Assembly (NCBI GenBank): GCA_029747585.1
Contig: JAPEVF010000168.1
Coordinates: 18,200 to 82,199, forward strand
Reading direction: 5' to 3'
DNA length: 64,000 nt
Source: Pleurotus djamor
Taxonomy: Eukaryota; Basidiomycota; Agaricomycetes; Agaricales; Pleurotaceae
Positions within the stretch are counted from its first letter, which is position 1. Each line of letters starts with the position of its first letter. Under the pieces are notes generated by a model, which was not told where the DNA came from, did not search any database, and worked only from the letters and a program-made list of their open reading frames with translations. The translations under genes were made by a program, and so were the position numbers. Below are positions 49,019 to 59,422 of this stretch, one piece after another.

Positions 49019-50627
49019 TCATATGCTATCTGCTATCAAACGTCCAGGCGTCTCAACATACGAACGCCAGCATTCCACAAATGCGGCCAATTCCGCCCCT
49101 TCAACGACGCGATGATCAGCACTCCAACTGATACCCACTTTCAGTCGTCTCTCGCCTTTCCCGTCACCACGGTCAACATCCCAAACCCACTTAGCCCGAC
49201 CGATAGCTACAATGGCCACACCACCACCAGGAACCAGTACGGGGGACGCGAACTCGCCAGCACCGATGGCACCAACATTAGAAACGGTTATTGTGCCCCC
49301 ACGCTTAGGCATCTCTGCAGGTGTAAGTCCACAAGGTGTTTGACGACCAAGATGAGAAAGGTGCTTGAGCTGCGATGCAAGGGAGTACATCGTATGGGTG
49401 TTGACGCGTTGAATTGTTGGGGTGTAAAGCCCACTCGGCGTCGACAACGCGATGCTAATATCTGCGTGCGGTCGGATGGTGAGAGTTGGCTTGGCATCGC
49501 CGGTAGAATTTCGGGTGATGGAAGAACGGAAGATTGGCCATTCAAGCATGGCTCTAGAGAGCGTCTTTAGGAGTATGGGCAAGTAGGTCAACTTCGTGAA
49601 CTGCGCCGACGATGGGGCCTGTGGATGTGAGGGTGCGGGGTATAGAGAGGAAGGTGAAACCGATTGAATAGGAAGCGGGGTCGACGGAGGTGGCAAGAAA
49701 TGAGGAGGAATATGAAAGTTCAGCGTTGGCAAGGTCTCATGCAACGCTGTAAGGTCCAAGGTGGTCGAGTAACCGAAATGAGGTATCTCAAGGCTCTGTG
49801 TGTATCATTTTAGCCAATGATTCAAGTCTCGGTTACAAAGGCCGGCGTACCTTCACCATAGCCTTCCACATTCCATACCGCGTCCGTCCCAGGTCTACGA
49901 CAACATCCTTTCCTGAATCTACGTCAACAGCAGAAATTGAGGGTTGTGGTTGCGATCCACGAGCCAAAAAGGCCTCAATGTCTGACTTTTCTATACGCCC
50001 GCGTTTCCCGCTGCCTGGAACAAGTTGAGCGAGGTCGACAGCGTTCTGCCTGGCGAAGTGTCGCACAGATGGCGTAGCTAGAACATCCGCGTCAGATTGC
50101 TTTGAGGGAATGTACTGAGGATCCATGGGGTGAAGTTGACGTTGAACCGGGGCAGGTACATCCTTGGCCTCTATCGTGGTGACCGGTGCTGGAGGGGGCG
50201 CCGCGGTCTCAGTCGCGGTTGCTTCGACGCCGCCTGCAACCTCTTCGTCGACCTCTATTAAGCACAATCCCGATCCAACCTTTGCGACTTCTCCTTCTTG
50301 GACAAGAATCTCCTTTACAATACCGTCAAACGGACTTGTTATCTCAACGCTTGCCTTGTCGCTTTGAACTTCACAGAGTGGGTCAAACGACTGGACTTTT
50401 GATTGCGGCTTGACGCTCCTAGATAGAACCAATGGATGAGGATATAACCACAACGAAGTTCAAGCATCGACAGACCATTTTATGACCTCACACTCAGTGA
50501 TACCCTCGCCAATATCGGCAAGCTTGAACTTTTGCAAGACCTTCTTCGACCAGTAGCTCGACGATGTATGAAAGTATGAGACAGCAAGAGGACGTCCAAA
50601 AAGGCGTCGGGCTGGTCGAATCAACAT
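49019..50627 (-). CDS. Branched-chain 2-oxoacid dehydrogenase E2 (dihydrolipoyl transacylase; 498 aa)
   Basis: Core enzyme of the mitochondrial complex that degrades leucine, isoleucine and valine. Exons 50627-50476, 50418-49851, 49795-49019, all in phase. The presequence is [15 protein letters not shown]. The lipoyl domain has [12 protein letters not shown] and the lipoyl-lysine motif in QSDKASVEI. An E3-binding domain ([11 protein letters not shown]...GSGKRGRI) and the catalytic domain ([20 protein letters not shown]) follow. The active-site motif reads ADHRVVEG instead of the usual DHRxxDG. An earlier in-frame ATG exists at 50714, but 50627 gives the better targeting sequence. Tail-to-tail with the metacaspase. 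Confidence 0.88.
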
Positions 50628-50639
50628 CGTGGAGTAGAA

Positions 50640-51119
50640 GAGACCTTGAGCTCGACTGCTGCAAACGAGATCCGGCTTGGATCCGGGAGGAAGAGAATTT
50701 GATAGGTCCGCCAATCAATTCCATAGCGGCGGCGTAGCAAAACGCACTGCAAAGAGCCTACCGAGCCAAACCTATGCGATGAGCGTAATGCTGGGTTCAT
50801 CGTTGGGGACAACGACGATGGGAAATCCTCGCAGCTTCTGTTGCCATCACAGGAGGTGGACAGGGGCGCTAAAAGGGGCCTATACCACTCGGCGGCGCTT
50901 CATTCCTGAGATTCAAGCAACACTCAAGAACCACTGCACACCAAGTTCTAAGGGGTAGGATGTTTGATCCTGATATACTTCTGAAAGATGGACCTTCGCT
51001 CAGGCGCTACGGTCCACTTAACTGGCCGGGATAGGCCTGAGAATACACTGCCCAGTGTCAAGCAGTTCCTATATCTTTACAGCTCATGGACAGGCGAGCG
51101 TCTTCAAACCCACCACATC
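50640..51119. other. Divergent intergenic region
   Basis: Shared upstream region of the E2 gene and the HeLo-like gene. An in-frame upstream ATG at 50988 could extend the latter, but the MGNTDS start at 51120 is preferred. Confidence 0.4.
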
Positions 51120-52676
51120 ATGGGCAACACTGACTCCCACCCAGTCCTTGTACCCAGTATCGCAGACGCTATAGCTCTTCAGGACAGCATAGCAAGCCAG
51201 TCGACTATAGCGCAGCAGTCTCTGCGTAGCAACTCCATAGCAAAACCCCCAAAACGCAAGGGAAGTTCTGTCCTCGATGGCGCCGACTTATTCCTGAACG
51301 CGTTGAAGAACGCTGGACCCGCTACCCAGGTGCCCTTTATGAGGGAGGCGGCGGGTGTATTGCTACAGGTTGTCAATACAATACAGGTAAGCCAGTCAGC
51401 GACCCATTTACCAGTGGCAGGATACATCGTACTCAGCGCTTCATCAGGCTGTCCGGGACAACCAAGATGCCTTCATAAGGCTCATACATCAAGCTAGTCG
51501 AGTCATCTTGACTGTTATAGGCCATCTCCATAACCAAAAAATATCGCCTCAAACGAATCAAAGCCTTAGAAAGCTCCGGGAGTAAGTCTCCCTTGCACCA
51601 AATCGGACCTCCTGGAGACCTCCTAACGAGACTCACACAGAATAATGGATGAGATATTTGAATTTGCAACTCAGTGTACTAAACGTCGTTGGCTGCGGCG
51701 TTTACTGTACTCAAAATCCGACCTACAAAGGCTNCTTGCTCTGAGAGAAGAATTGAACACAGCTATGGGTATATTTGGNGTACGGACACACAGTCTCCTG
51801 CGCTTTCACTGCTTTAACCACCCGACGTTTGTTCCAGGTTGATTTGGCTGTGATCAACAATCAGTACCTGGTCGACCTATTAAGCCGTGTAGTTGGACCC
51901 ACTTCTGNTGGCAGACAGGCGAGGCCAGAAACGAATTCACCTTCATCGAGCGACATTGTCGAGACGCCTTCCGCGCTTGATCTTGTTGATAGCAGCTTCG
52001 TGGACGCCAAGAACGACATCATGACCACTAATAAACGCTCAGGAACCCAAATCGTCTCTGGTATCAACATCACGACGAACACAGATGGCGATGTGTTTCT
52101 CAATTCATCATCTCCCCCTCAACTTTCTCACTCTTTCTCGTCATCGGAGTCAGATGCCCTCCCGGAGACGCCCATAGAAGACAGCGGGGAACTTGAAGGA
52201 ACTAACCCAAGAGCCTCTCCATGTCCGTCAGCGGCTGTTCTCCCTGGTCACGATGCTACGCCAAGCTCAGTCCGTGAACAATCGCCGTGTAACTCTCGGG
52301 AAACGGCCACGGTTTCAACGAAGGATGGACACCCTCCTTCCCGGAAAGCACCCACGACTCAGGCCCGAGGTAGCTCAGTCAACTATCTCGATTCCAAGAT
52401 CACGGTATCGAACAGGGGCCAGGGGTCGCAGTTCGTCAGTNGCGCCAACATCGCCACCAATACCAAGGGAAATGTCACGATTAACTCTGGAAATATAACG
52501 ACTACGAGTGTAATTGGGTCGTACAATAATGGATCAGTGCGTACGCAAGGTATGTCTAGTTTCATAACTTCTTACTTCGGAATCGGAAAACAACTCCAGA
52601 TGGCTGACTATCAACTCTAGCCGGGAGACCTCGTCCCAGGCGTAGGCAATCGCAGAGAGCTCATTCTCGCCAATGA
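51120..52676 (+). CDS. HeLo/MLKL-type four-helix protein with two HET-s-like C-terminal repeats (435 aa)
   Basis: Exons 51120-51386, 51448-51581, 51641-51779, 51838-52549, 52621-52676, all in phase. It begins MGNTDS, a fit to the N-myristoylation consensus. Residues about 50-195 (LDGADLFLNALKNAG, then VVNTIQAVRDNQDAF, QASRVIL, LREIMDEIFEFA, LALREELNTAMGIF) are amphipathic helices like the N-terminal domain of Agaricomycete STAND/NLR proteins and HeLo/MLKL membrane-acting proteins. A disordered Ser/Pro/Thr region follows. Two imperfect 24-residue repeats lie at 248-271 (GTQIVSGINITTNTDG...) and 375-398 (GSQFVS.ANIATNTKGN...), then NITTTSVIGSYNNGSV and an arginine-rich end. No NACHT or kinase domain. 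A role in regulated cell death is inferred. Ambiguous bases at 51734, 51779, 51908 and 52441. Confidence 0.75.
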
Positions 52677-53020
52677 CACTTGCTTTGGAGCGCTGTATTC
52701 CGCTCAAAACTAAAACCAATGCCTTTCTCCCGCTTGTTCTCTATCAAGCTTCATGTCACCTACTGTCTGTATCACTGTTACTTTCACTTACATGTGCTCG
52801 AGTCACCCGGCTTCCATATTTCTCATGTTTGGCTTCAATCTCTGTCTTCCTATGGTATAAAAGTTTACGAAGACCACGAATGCAAATTTGTTCANTTGCT
52901 CACNNNNNNNNNNNAGGATTAAGAGTGTTCGCTGAGTTTGAAATCGAAATCGAACTTTGCATGTGGTTCTCCGCAAACATTCCCACTCGCAGTCCTTGCT
53001 TATCAACCACGCAGCACGCT
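52677..53020. other. Intergenic with 11-base assembly gap
   Basis: N run at about 52907-52917; promoter side of carboxypeptidase S4. A TATAAAAG box lies at about 52856. Confidence 0.5.
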
Positions 53021-55048
53021 ATGGTCCTGAGGAGCTGGTTACTTTCACTAACGTGCTTAGCCCTAGCAGCTGCTCGGGCACCAGAATTCACTGTCCAGTC
53101 AGGACAGGTCTGGGATGCTCAAGCNCAAGACGCGTTCGCCAATGGCCGCCAAGGCTACGATGCTGGATTGTTTTCTCCGGTCGAGACCCTGGATGCTTTA
53201 TCCGAGTCCGAGTTTACTGTTCTGGGGCATCCTGCGTTCCCAAAGTACAGAGTTAGAGCTAAGAAGACCCAGTTCTGCGACAGCACCGTGAAGCGAGTAA
53301 TTCTGAAATTTAACTTTCAAACAATTACTCATTATTTCACGCGACTGTAGGTCATACACGGGCTACATCGATATAGAGGCTCGCCACCTCTTCTTCTACT
53401 TCTTTGAGAGTAGAAACGATCCCGACAAGGACGATGTCATCTTCTGGACCAATGGTGGACCCGGTTGCTCTTCATCACTGGGTCTGTTCATGGAGCTGGG
53501 ACCGTGTCGAGTGCTCGACGCAAACGGAGCTAAGTTTCATCCGGAATCATGGAACTCGAACGCCAACATATTCTTCATTGATCAACCCATCGGTGTTGGC
53601 TTCTCTTACGCTGATTATGGCGAGACTGTCGTGAGTACCATCCTTTCACCTTATTTCACCTTAGAACAAGGCCGATCGGACTTGGCGTGCTTTAGAGTAC
53701 CACGGAGGAAGCAGCGAAAGACATTGCGGCTTTTGTATCGATNTTCTTCGAAAACTTCTCCAAGTTCAAAGGACGAGCCTTCCACATGGCCGGTGAATCG
53801 TATGGCGTGAGTATCCTGAAAGCTTGATACTATGCGCTTCCTGATCTTACTACCCAAAGGGTCGCTATCTGCCTGTTTTCGCTGCAGCTGTCTATGACCA
53901 GAATGCGAAGTTGATTAAAGAAGGCTTGACCCCNGTCAACTTGTCTTCAGTGATGATCGGTACGCACNCATCCAGGATACATATCGTGATGGTCTCCCTG
54001 ANCATAGGNTGTCGAACTAGGAAATGGNCTGACAGACACGTTCAGCATGCTTCCGNCCTACGTTGATTTTCAGTGCTCCCATGCTTCCGTTGCTCCTGTT
54101 GTCGATATCGGGTATGCANCATTTCCCCTCACACGTCGCGGCGTGTTGCTGACTACTTTTCGTTACTCAGTACTTGCGTCGCAATGAAGAAAATGGTCAG
54201 TGGCTGACCTCGCTCCATGAACCTCCATTCTCTCACCGCGTAGACAGTTGCCTAGATGTGCAAAATGGTTCAAGCAGTCTTGCATCGACAGCTTTGACGC
54301 TATCGACTGCGAGGCGGCAGCAGTTCTGTGCTCTAACGCGATTGAGGAGCCATTTTGGCAGTCAGGTCTGTTGCGTCTTCCTTTCCTGGTTGGTTAGTTC
54401 TGACCCTTTTTCCTAGGAAAAANTCCATACGACATCAGTAAGGACTGTGAAGGTGACATTAGCGACACGCTTTGTTACCCTATNACTGTGTAAGTGTTCC
54501 TCTAATCGTACACATAGCAGCAAGCCACTTATTCCCCACTCCCGATAGCCACATTCGGAACTATCTTTCCCGACCAAAAGTTCGTGATCTACTGGGAGTC
54601 GACCCCTCCGTCAGGACCAATTTTACATCATGCAGTGGTCCTGTTGGGACAGCATTCCGCCAGCAACTTGACAGTCTNCATCCGACCGTGGACTACGTTG
54701 CTGCTCTCCTTGAACGCAACGTCCGAGTTCTTATCTATGTCGGCGCGTATGACTGGATTTGTAACTGGGTGGGGAACGAGCGGTGGACCTTGGATATGGA
54801 GTGGAGTGGCAAAGAAGCGTTTGGGAGTCAATCNTTGAAGGAATGGATCGTAGATGGAAAGGTCGCTGGAAAGACTCGTGCTGCGAAAGGACTGACTTTC
54901 GCCACCATAGATGGCGCCGGTCATATGGTAAGCTTCTATCGCGCCTCCCGTTGGCAGTNACTCATCAATCACGTCTCAGGTCCCCTNCGATAAACCAAAA
55001 GAGTCGCTTGAGATGCTCAAGCGTTGGCTTGCTGTTCAGAGTCTTTAA
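53021..55048 (+). CDS. Secreted serine carboxypeptidase S4 (peptidase S10; about 505 aa)
   Basis: Ten exons as in S1: 53021-53292, 53351-53630, 53696-53806, 53860-53959, 54021-54111, 54171-54195, 54248-54365, 54417-54489, 54549-54927, 54980-55048. Signal peptide MVLRSWLLSLTCLALAAA. Catalytic motifs: GESYG, AYDWICNWVGN, GAGHM. It is the only copy in the window with the canonical NGGPGCSS cysteine, and it also has a cysteine (FTSCSGPVG) where yeast CPY has the disulfide partner. The first intron starts AA|GCGAGT, a GC donor required by frame and by the paralogues. Several single ambiguous bases; no Rhs gene beside it. Confidence 0.86.
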
Positions 55049-55921
55049 TTGGACCACGAATGCTCATCTATCTCTGGTATCTATCCCATCTTGAATATAC
55101 TTGAATCATCTTTCACCCTGTCTCGATGGCTAAATTGGTGTGGTTCAAGTTTCCTCTGGTCAANGTTCACGTTCAATGGCCAATCGCAAGAGGAGCCTCC
55201 TATGCGAGTTGCTTCCTGATTGGCAGAACGTTCCACACCGACCTTGGCGCCGTCGCTAATTGGGCGAGGGAATTAAGGAACCCTGCGGCACCTTTCTTCA
55301 TCTATCTCCGTTACGGTGCTACCAGGCCCTGCCTGGATGCCACGGGTTCAGTTCGTCATTCTCTTGCCTTACTTACATTGCTCAACTCTGAACAGTGAAA
55401 ACGTTGTGGCNCGAAAGTGTCCTTACCTTGCGAAATGCCTCATTCCCGGTCAGTGGGCATGTTGGCAGCCTCCCCAGAGTCCGTGACCTCCATCCGTGCC
55501 GCCGGTGGCGTTCAGGTTCCGGGCCTATGAACGGAACTAAANTAATAAGTGTTCACACATCAGGGTCTGCCAGGCCTGCAAGCAAAGCAGACGAGACACT
55601 TCCCTGAATCAAGGCATCCATTTCCAGCAAGCATGAACCAGGTTCGTCATTTGCAGGACTCGTGGCCCACTTGTTTGTCATCGAGCTCAACTTTCCTCTC
55701 ATTTCCTCCAACATTTCCCCCACACTACCAACTCCCTACACTGGGCTTCCTATAACGCTCTAGTATCGCTCCGGAAGACGAACACGTTTATGGAGTCGGG
55801 CCTTTCCCTATAAGCTACACCACAGCCCCCTTTCTTGCCCTCTGGGAGAAGAAAACGCTGAAAACTCAAAAACTTGTTCGGCGATCCTTGTTACTCTCGT
55901 ACATCCGCTTGATCGTCTACG
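55049..55921. other. Intergenic, no gene seen
   Basis: Short frames only, with ambiguous bases. No promoter element clearly recognised. Confidence 0.45.
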
Positions 55922-57249
55922 ATGACTCTTCCACGTCCAGACCTTACCGTTGCAAAAGGTACGCGCAAGCATTGCCTTGATACCATCGTCATTTGCCCTG
56001 ATAAACGTCGCACTAGGACTCATTTCAATCCCCCATAGCATAGCACTTCTCGTGACTTTGTTTCGGTATTTTGAACGGTGGAGAATGGGCCGCTTGTGGT
56101 GGGATGACTACTGGGCGATGATCGCGCTGTCATTTGATATACCAAACTGGATAGTCTTTTTGATACGGCCTCCGAGTGGCTCTGGAGGTGAGAAGGCAGT
56201 CTAAGCCTACCATTTCCTCCGCTCAACGATCCAACTAGAGTTGTATTTTTCCTTACAATCTCGAGTGATCATCTATTGGGTGTCACTCATCTGTTTCCCC
56301 CTCACCGTATGGTATGTTCTCACCCACACCGTATAGGTTGTCCACTGATGACATATCTTTAGGTGCGCTCGCATTAGCATTGGTGTATCTGCAGTCCGAA
56401 TATTACCACCTGGAGCCTTGATGAGAAGGTTGGCTGTAATGATGAATATCCTCCTTGGTTTTATGTGTATGGGCCTCCTCATTTATCGAGTATATGTGTG
56501 CGGGCATACGTCTGATTGGCACGAAAATCCTGGCGTGCAGTGTTTCCTCCCCCGAGGGGTAGGGGTTTACAACCTGGTTGGTGAGTGGCGCTCTCTACGC
56601 TTCCATTGGCGAGCTCGGAGGACGGGAAACTGAACTCGGCCGTTAGCCGATATCATCGCAGATATAATGCTCATTACGGTCCCTCTTCGAATGCTTTGGA
56701 ATGTCAAGCTCCCCTTTAACCTTCGTCCAATCGTCCTCGCAATTTTCACCGCGAGCGTGTTCACAACCCTCGCCAGTATTGTTTACGTCGTGTTCCTCTT
56801 TGGTGCAAGACGATGGGGTCCTGGTCTAGGACTGATTGTTGCCGTCACTTCCCATCTTGAGGTATGTGAGCGAGTCCCAATCGTAAACGACATTCATTCA
56901 AAAACACCAGGCTACCACGGCACTAATCGTTTGCAATCTCCTTGTCCTCATAACATATTTTTATCGCGTCTATCGAAACGGCCAGGACATCGAGTCATAC
57001 TACCCATCCTCCACCGCTACGTCATCGCCATCCCACGAGCTACAATCGCAACGCGTTCCCGGCCTACCTCGTCGTAGTGCAGTGGGTTCTCGAATTAACA
57101 CCAACCAGGGCCAAACTATCACCGCATCTGTCGCATTCACGGAAGTCACCGACGATGCCTACTCAAGTCAATTTTATGAGTCGGGAGCGACCGATGGTTC
57201 TCGCAGCACTGAAAAGTCGACCCGACTGACCTTGTCAATGGTCGAGTAG
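55922..57249 (+). CDS. Seven-helix (fungal rhodopsin/PTH11-like domain) membrane protein G1
   Basis: The first exon (MTLPRPDLTVAK) joins across an intron to GLISIPHSIALLVTLFRYFE at about 56017. The loop motif MGRLWWDDYWA matches the WDD signature of the fungal rhodopsin-like/PTH11 family, followed by FDIPNWIVFLIRPPSGSG. Later helices include VMMNILLGFMCMGLLIYRV and VFTTLASIVYVVFLFGA. A serine/threonine-rich cytosolic tail ends at 57249. About 360 residues with seven predicted helices. The family suggests a sensor or receptor, but no ligand can be named. It lies tail-to-tail with its paralogue G2. Confidence 0.75.
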
Positions 57250-57647
57250 CGTCGACGGCTCGCCTTCGACTCCTCCACATCCTCAAACCTTGCATAGCAT
57301 TCGTCAATACATTCTACCTCAGTCACTTATACACTTCCATTATTGTAACGACCTTATGACTTACATCTTAGACTTCCATTGTCCTGTCCCACTACGCTGT
57401 TACCCTAATTCTTTGTGTACATGCCATTGCTTTCTTGTTCCCATCGCTTTGCCTTGCCTTCGTCGACACGACCAATGTAGTATCATCTCCTCGTAGTCTA
57501 GCCAAACGCCAATGTTAACGTTTCATTAACCAGCGCAAAAAACATAGCAGTTTTTATATTTCTGTATTGTACATCGTAAAATTGGCGAAAGCAAACGTGG
57601 ACAAAATGGCATCTGGGGTCATGCAAATCAGAAGAAATTCAAGCCAC
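57250..57647. other. Convergent intergenic between G1 and G2
   Basis: 398 bp of 3' flanks; no gene or clear inverted repeat seen. Confidence 0.45.
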
Positions 57648-58828
57648 TCATTTGGATTCGATGTCAACATCTGAAGTCGAGTCCTTCCTCATACTCCCAT
57701 CTTTCTCTGGCGCAGCATGGCTTGCGCCGGGAACGCGAGTTATATCTTGGGTGGTAACTTCCGCAATGGTCTCTAGGTCCTCCCCGTGGTGGGAAATTCG
57801 GTAGAAGAATGTAACGATTACGAGAATGTTGCAAACAAGGAGGGAAACGGCAGCCTGAGAAGACAGGATAAGCGAAGTTGTTGGGGTAAGTGGGCGAGTG
57901 TGTGCTCACCTCCAAATGAGACGTGATGGCAACGATAAGGCCCAGTCCGGGTCCCCATCCCCTGGCACCAAACAAGAAAGTCACGTAGACGATACTTGCC
58001 AGGGAGGTGAGGATGCTCGCGGCNAAAACGGACATGAAGAGACGGCGAAGAGATTTGGCCATTTGATAGCTGTAAATCATGATCATGGGAATAGCGATGA
58101 GAAGGATGTCGGCAACAATGTCAGCTAGACAAACAGGTCAACGAAGTCCTGGGAGTAAGTTGTGAGAGTACTTACTAACAAGGGTCATAACTCCAATAGA
58201 TCGGGGGAGGAAGCACTGAACGCCGGGGTTGTTGTGCCAGGCAGAGTCATGCCCACATTGCCAGACTCTGTAGATGAGGAGCCCTGCCCACAAGAAACCG
58301 AATAGAACGCTTGTGAAGTAGGAGACACGGCGCCATATGCTCCCAGGTGGACANAGACGGAGGATGGAAACGGAAATACTAATGCGGGCNGCCCTGTTCG
58401 AAATGTGAGCGATGCGCACTGACAAGATCANCCNTTACACGAACCACAAGACCGAGGGGAACATAACTAGAGAGATCCAATAAATAGCAATGCGCGAGTT
58501 GATGGGCATCGTTGAAGCTATGCACANAAATAAGCATTGTTGTGTTCGTAGAGAGAACGGTTACTGACAGCCAGACCCAGATGCCGGTCGAAGGAAGAAC
58601 ACAATCATGTGTGGAATGTCGAAAATGAGAGCGATGAAAGCCCACAAATCATCCCACCATAGNCGTCGTAGGCGTTGACGGTCCCAGAGCCTAAACACTG
58701 TAGCAATGATGGCCAGGCCATGGGGGATCGCAAGGAGGCCTATTTTCGTCGTTGGTGAGCCCGGGGAGAAGTGCGAAGACAAATAACCAACCTTTGGCCG
58801 TAACGAGGTCGGGACGAGCGAGAACCAT
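57648..58828 (-). CDS. Seven-helix (fungal rhodopsin/PTH11-like domain) membrane protein G2, paralogue of G1
   Basis: Starts MVLARPDLVTAK at 58828, matching G1's first exon, with an intron at the same place. Then come LAIPHGLAIIATVFRLWD, LWWDDLWAFIALIFDIPHM and FFLRPASGSG. The GARGWGPGLGLIVAITSHLE segment is nearly that of G1. The final exon encodes ALV-type helix VCNILVIVTFFYR and a charged tail ending DVDIESK before the stop at 57648. Five or so introns. Several ambiguous bases between 58.02 and 58.66 kb interrupt frames but do not suggest real decay. Confidence 0.74.
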
Positions 58829-58887
58829 GGTACCTTCGTTACAAGCGTGGTGAGGGAAGCCGCTGCGAGGCCTCGCTTGTAAGTGAG

Positions 58888-58897
58888 GCCCGTTATA
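58888..58897 (-). promoter_or_regulatory. TATA box of G2
   Basis: TATATAAC on the minus strand about 60-65 bp upstream of the G2 ATG. Confidence 0.45.
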
Positions 58898-58899
58898 TA

Positions 58900-59420
58900 C
58901 TAGTCANCCATGTTTGTCCCGTCCGTTGCGNTGGGCATANNTNNGAGTGGTTATCTTCATCATTGGCGATCCTGGTACCTGCGCGAGTACAATTTTGGTA
59001 ACCAGCACGCCACTTCGAGAGGCCCTGAGTTATACATTGGTGTTAGGACGACANNTTACAGTCTCCGAAGAAGGCATGATGTCTCATGATGCTTGCCANC
59101 TCTGGNTCGTTTGTAGGCCTTCTGCACGACGCCTCATTCTTTTCCTGATATGTTTTCTTCTGTGTGGAACGATCGCGTCAGCGGTNCCTGATGCGATGAT
59201 CAGGGTTGATGTTTATTTTATCGAGCCAAGAACGCGGGACCAAATATACTNAGTTGGCAGTTATGTTGTGAAGCTTGAGAAAGTCCCTCCCGTCTCACAC
59301 NGGGGGGCTGCAATTGCGACTGGATGAGATACCGAAGGCACCCCTGGCATCGAGCACACCGATTTTTCAACGGGAAGGAATCATGTAGGTTATTTGACAA
59401 AGCAATGTTGAACTGGCCTT
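58900..59420. other. Intergenic with many ambiguous bases
   Basis: A plus-strand frame at 58914-59327 is open only across several N positions and shows no domain; not called. Confidence 0.4.
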
Positions 59421-59422
59421 CA

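Noticed and set aside
51120..52676. NLR (STAND) receptor
   Set aside because: The N-terminal helices fit, but there is no NACHT/NB-ARC or repeat domain; the protein ends after the two repeats and a basic tail.
58914..59327. 137-codon plus-strand frame
   Set aside because: Open only across several ambiguous bases and no recognisable domain.
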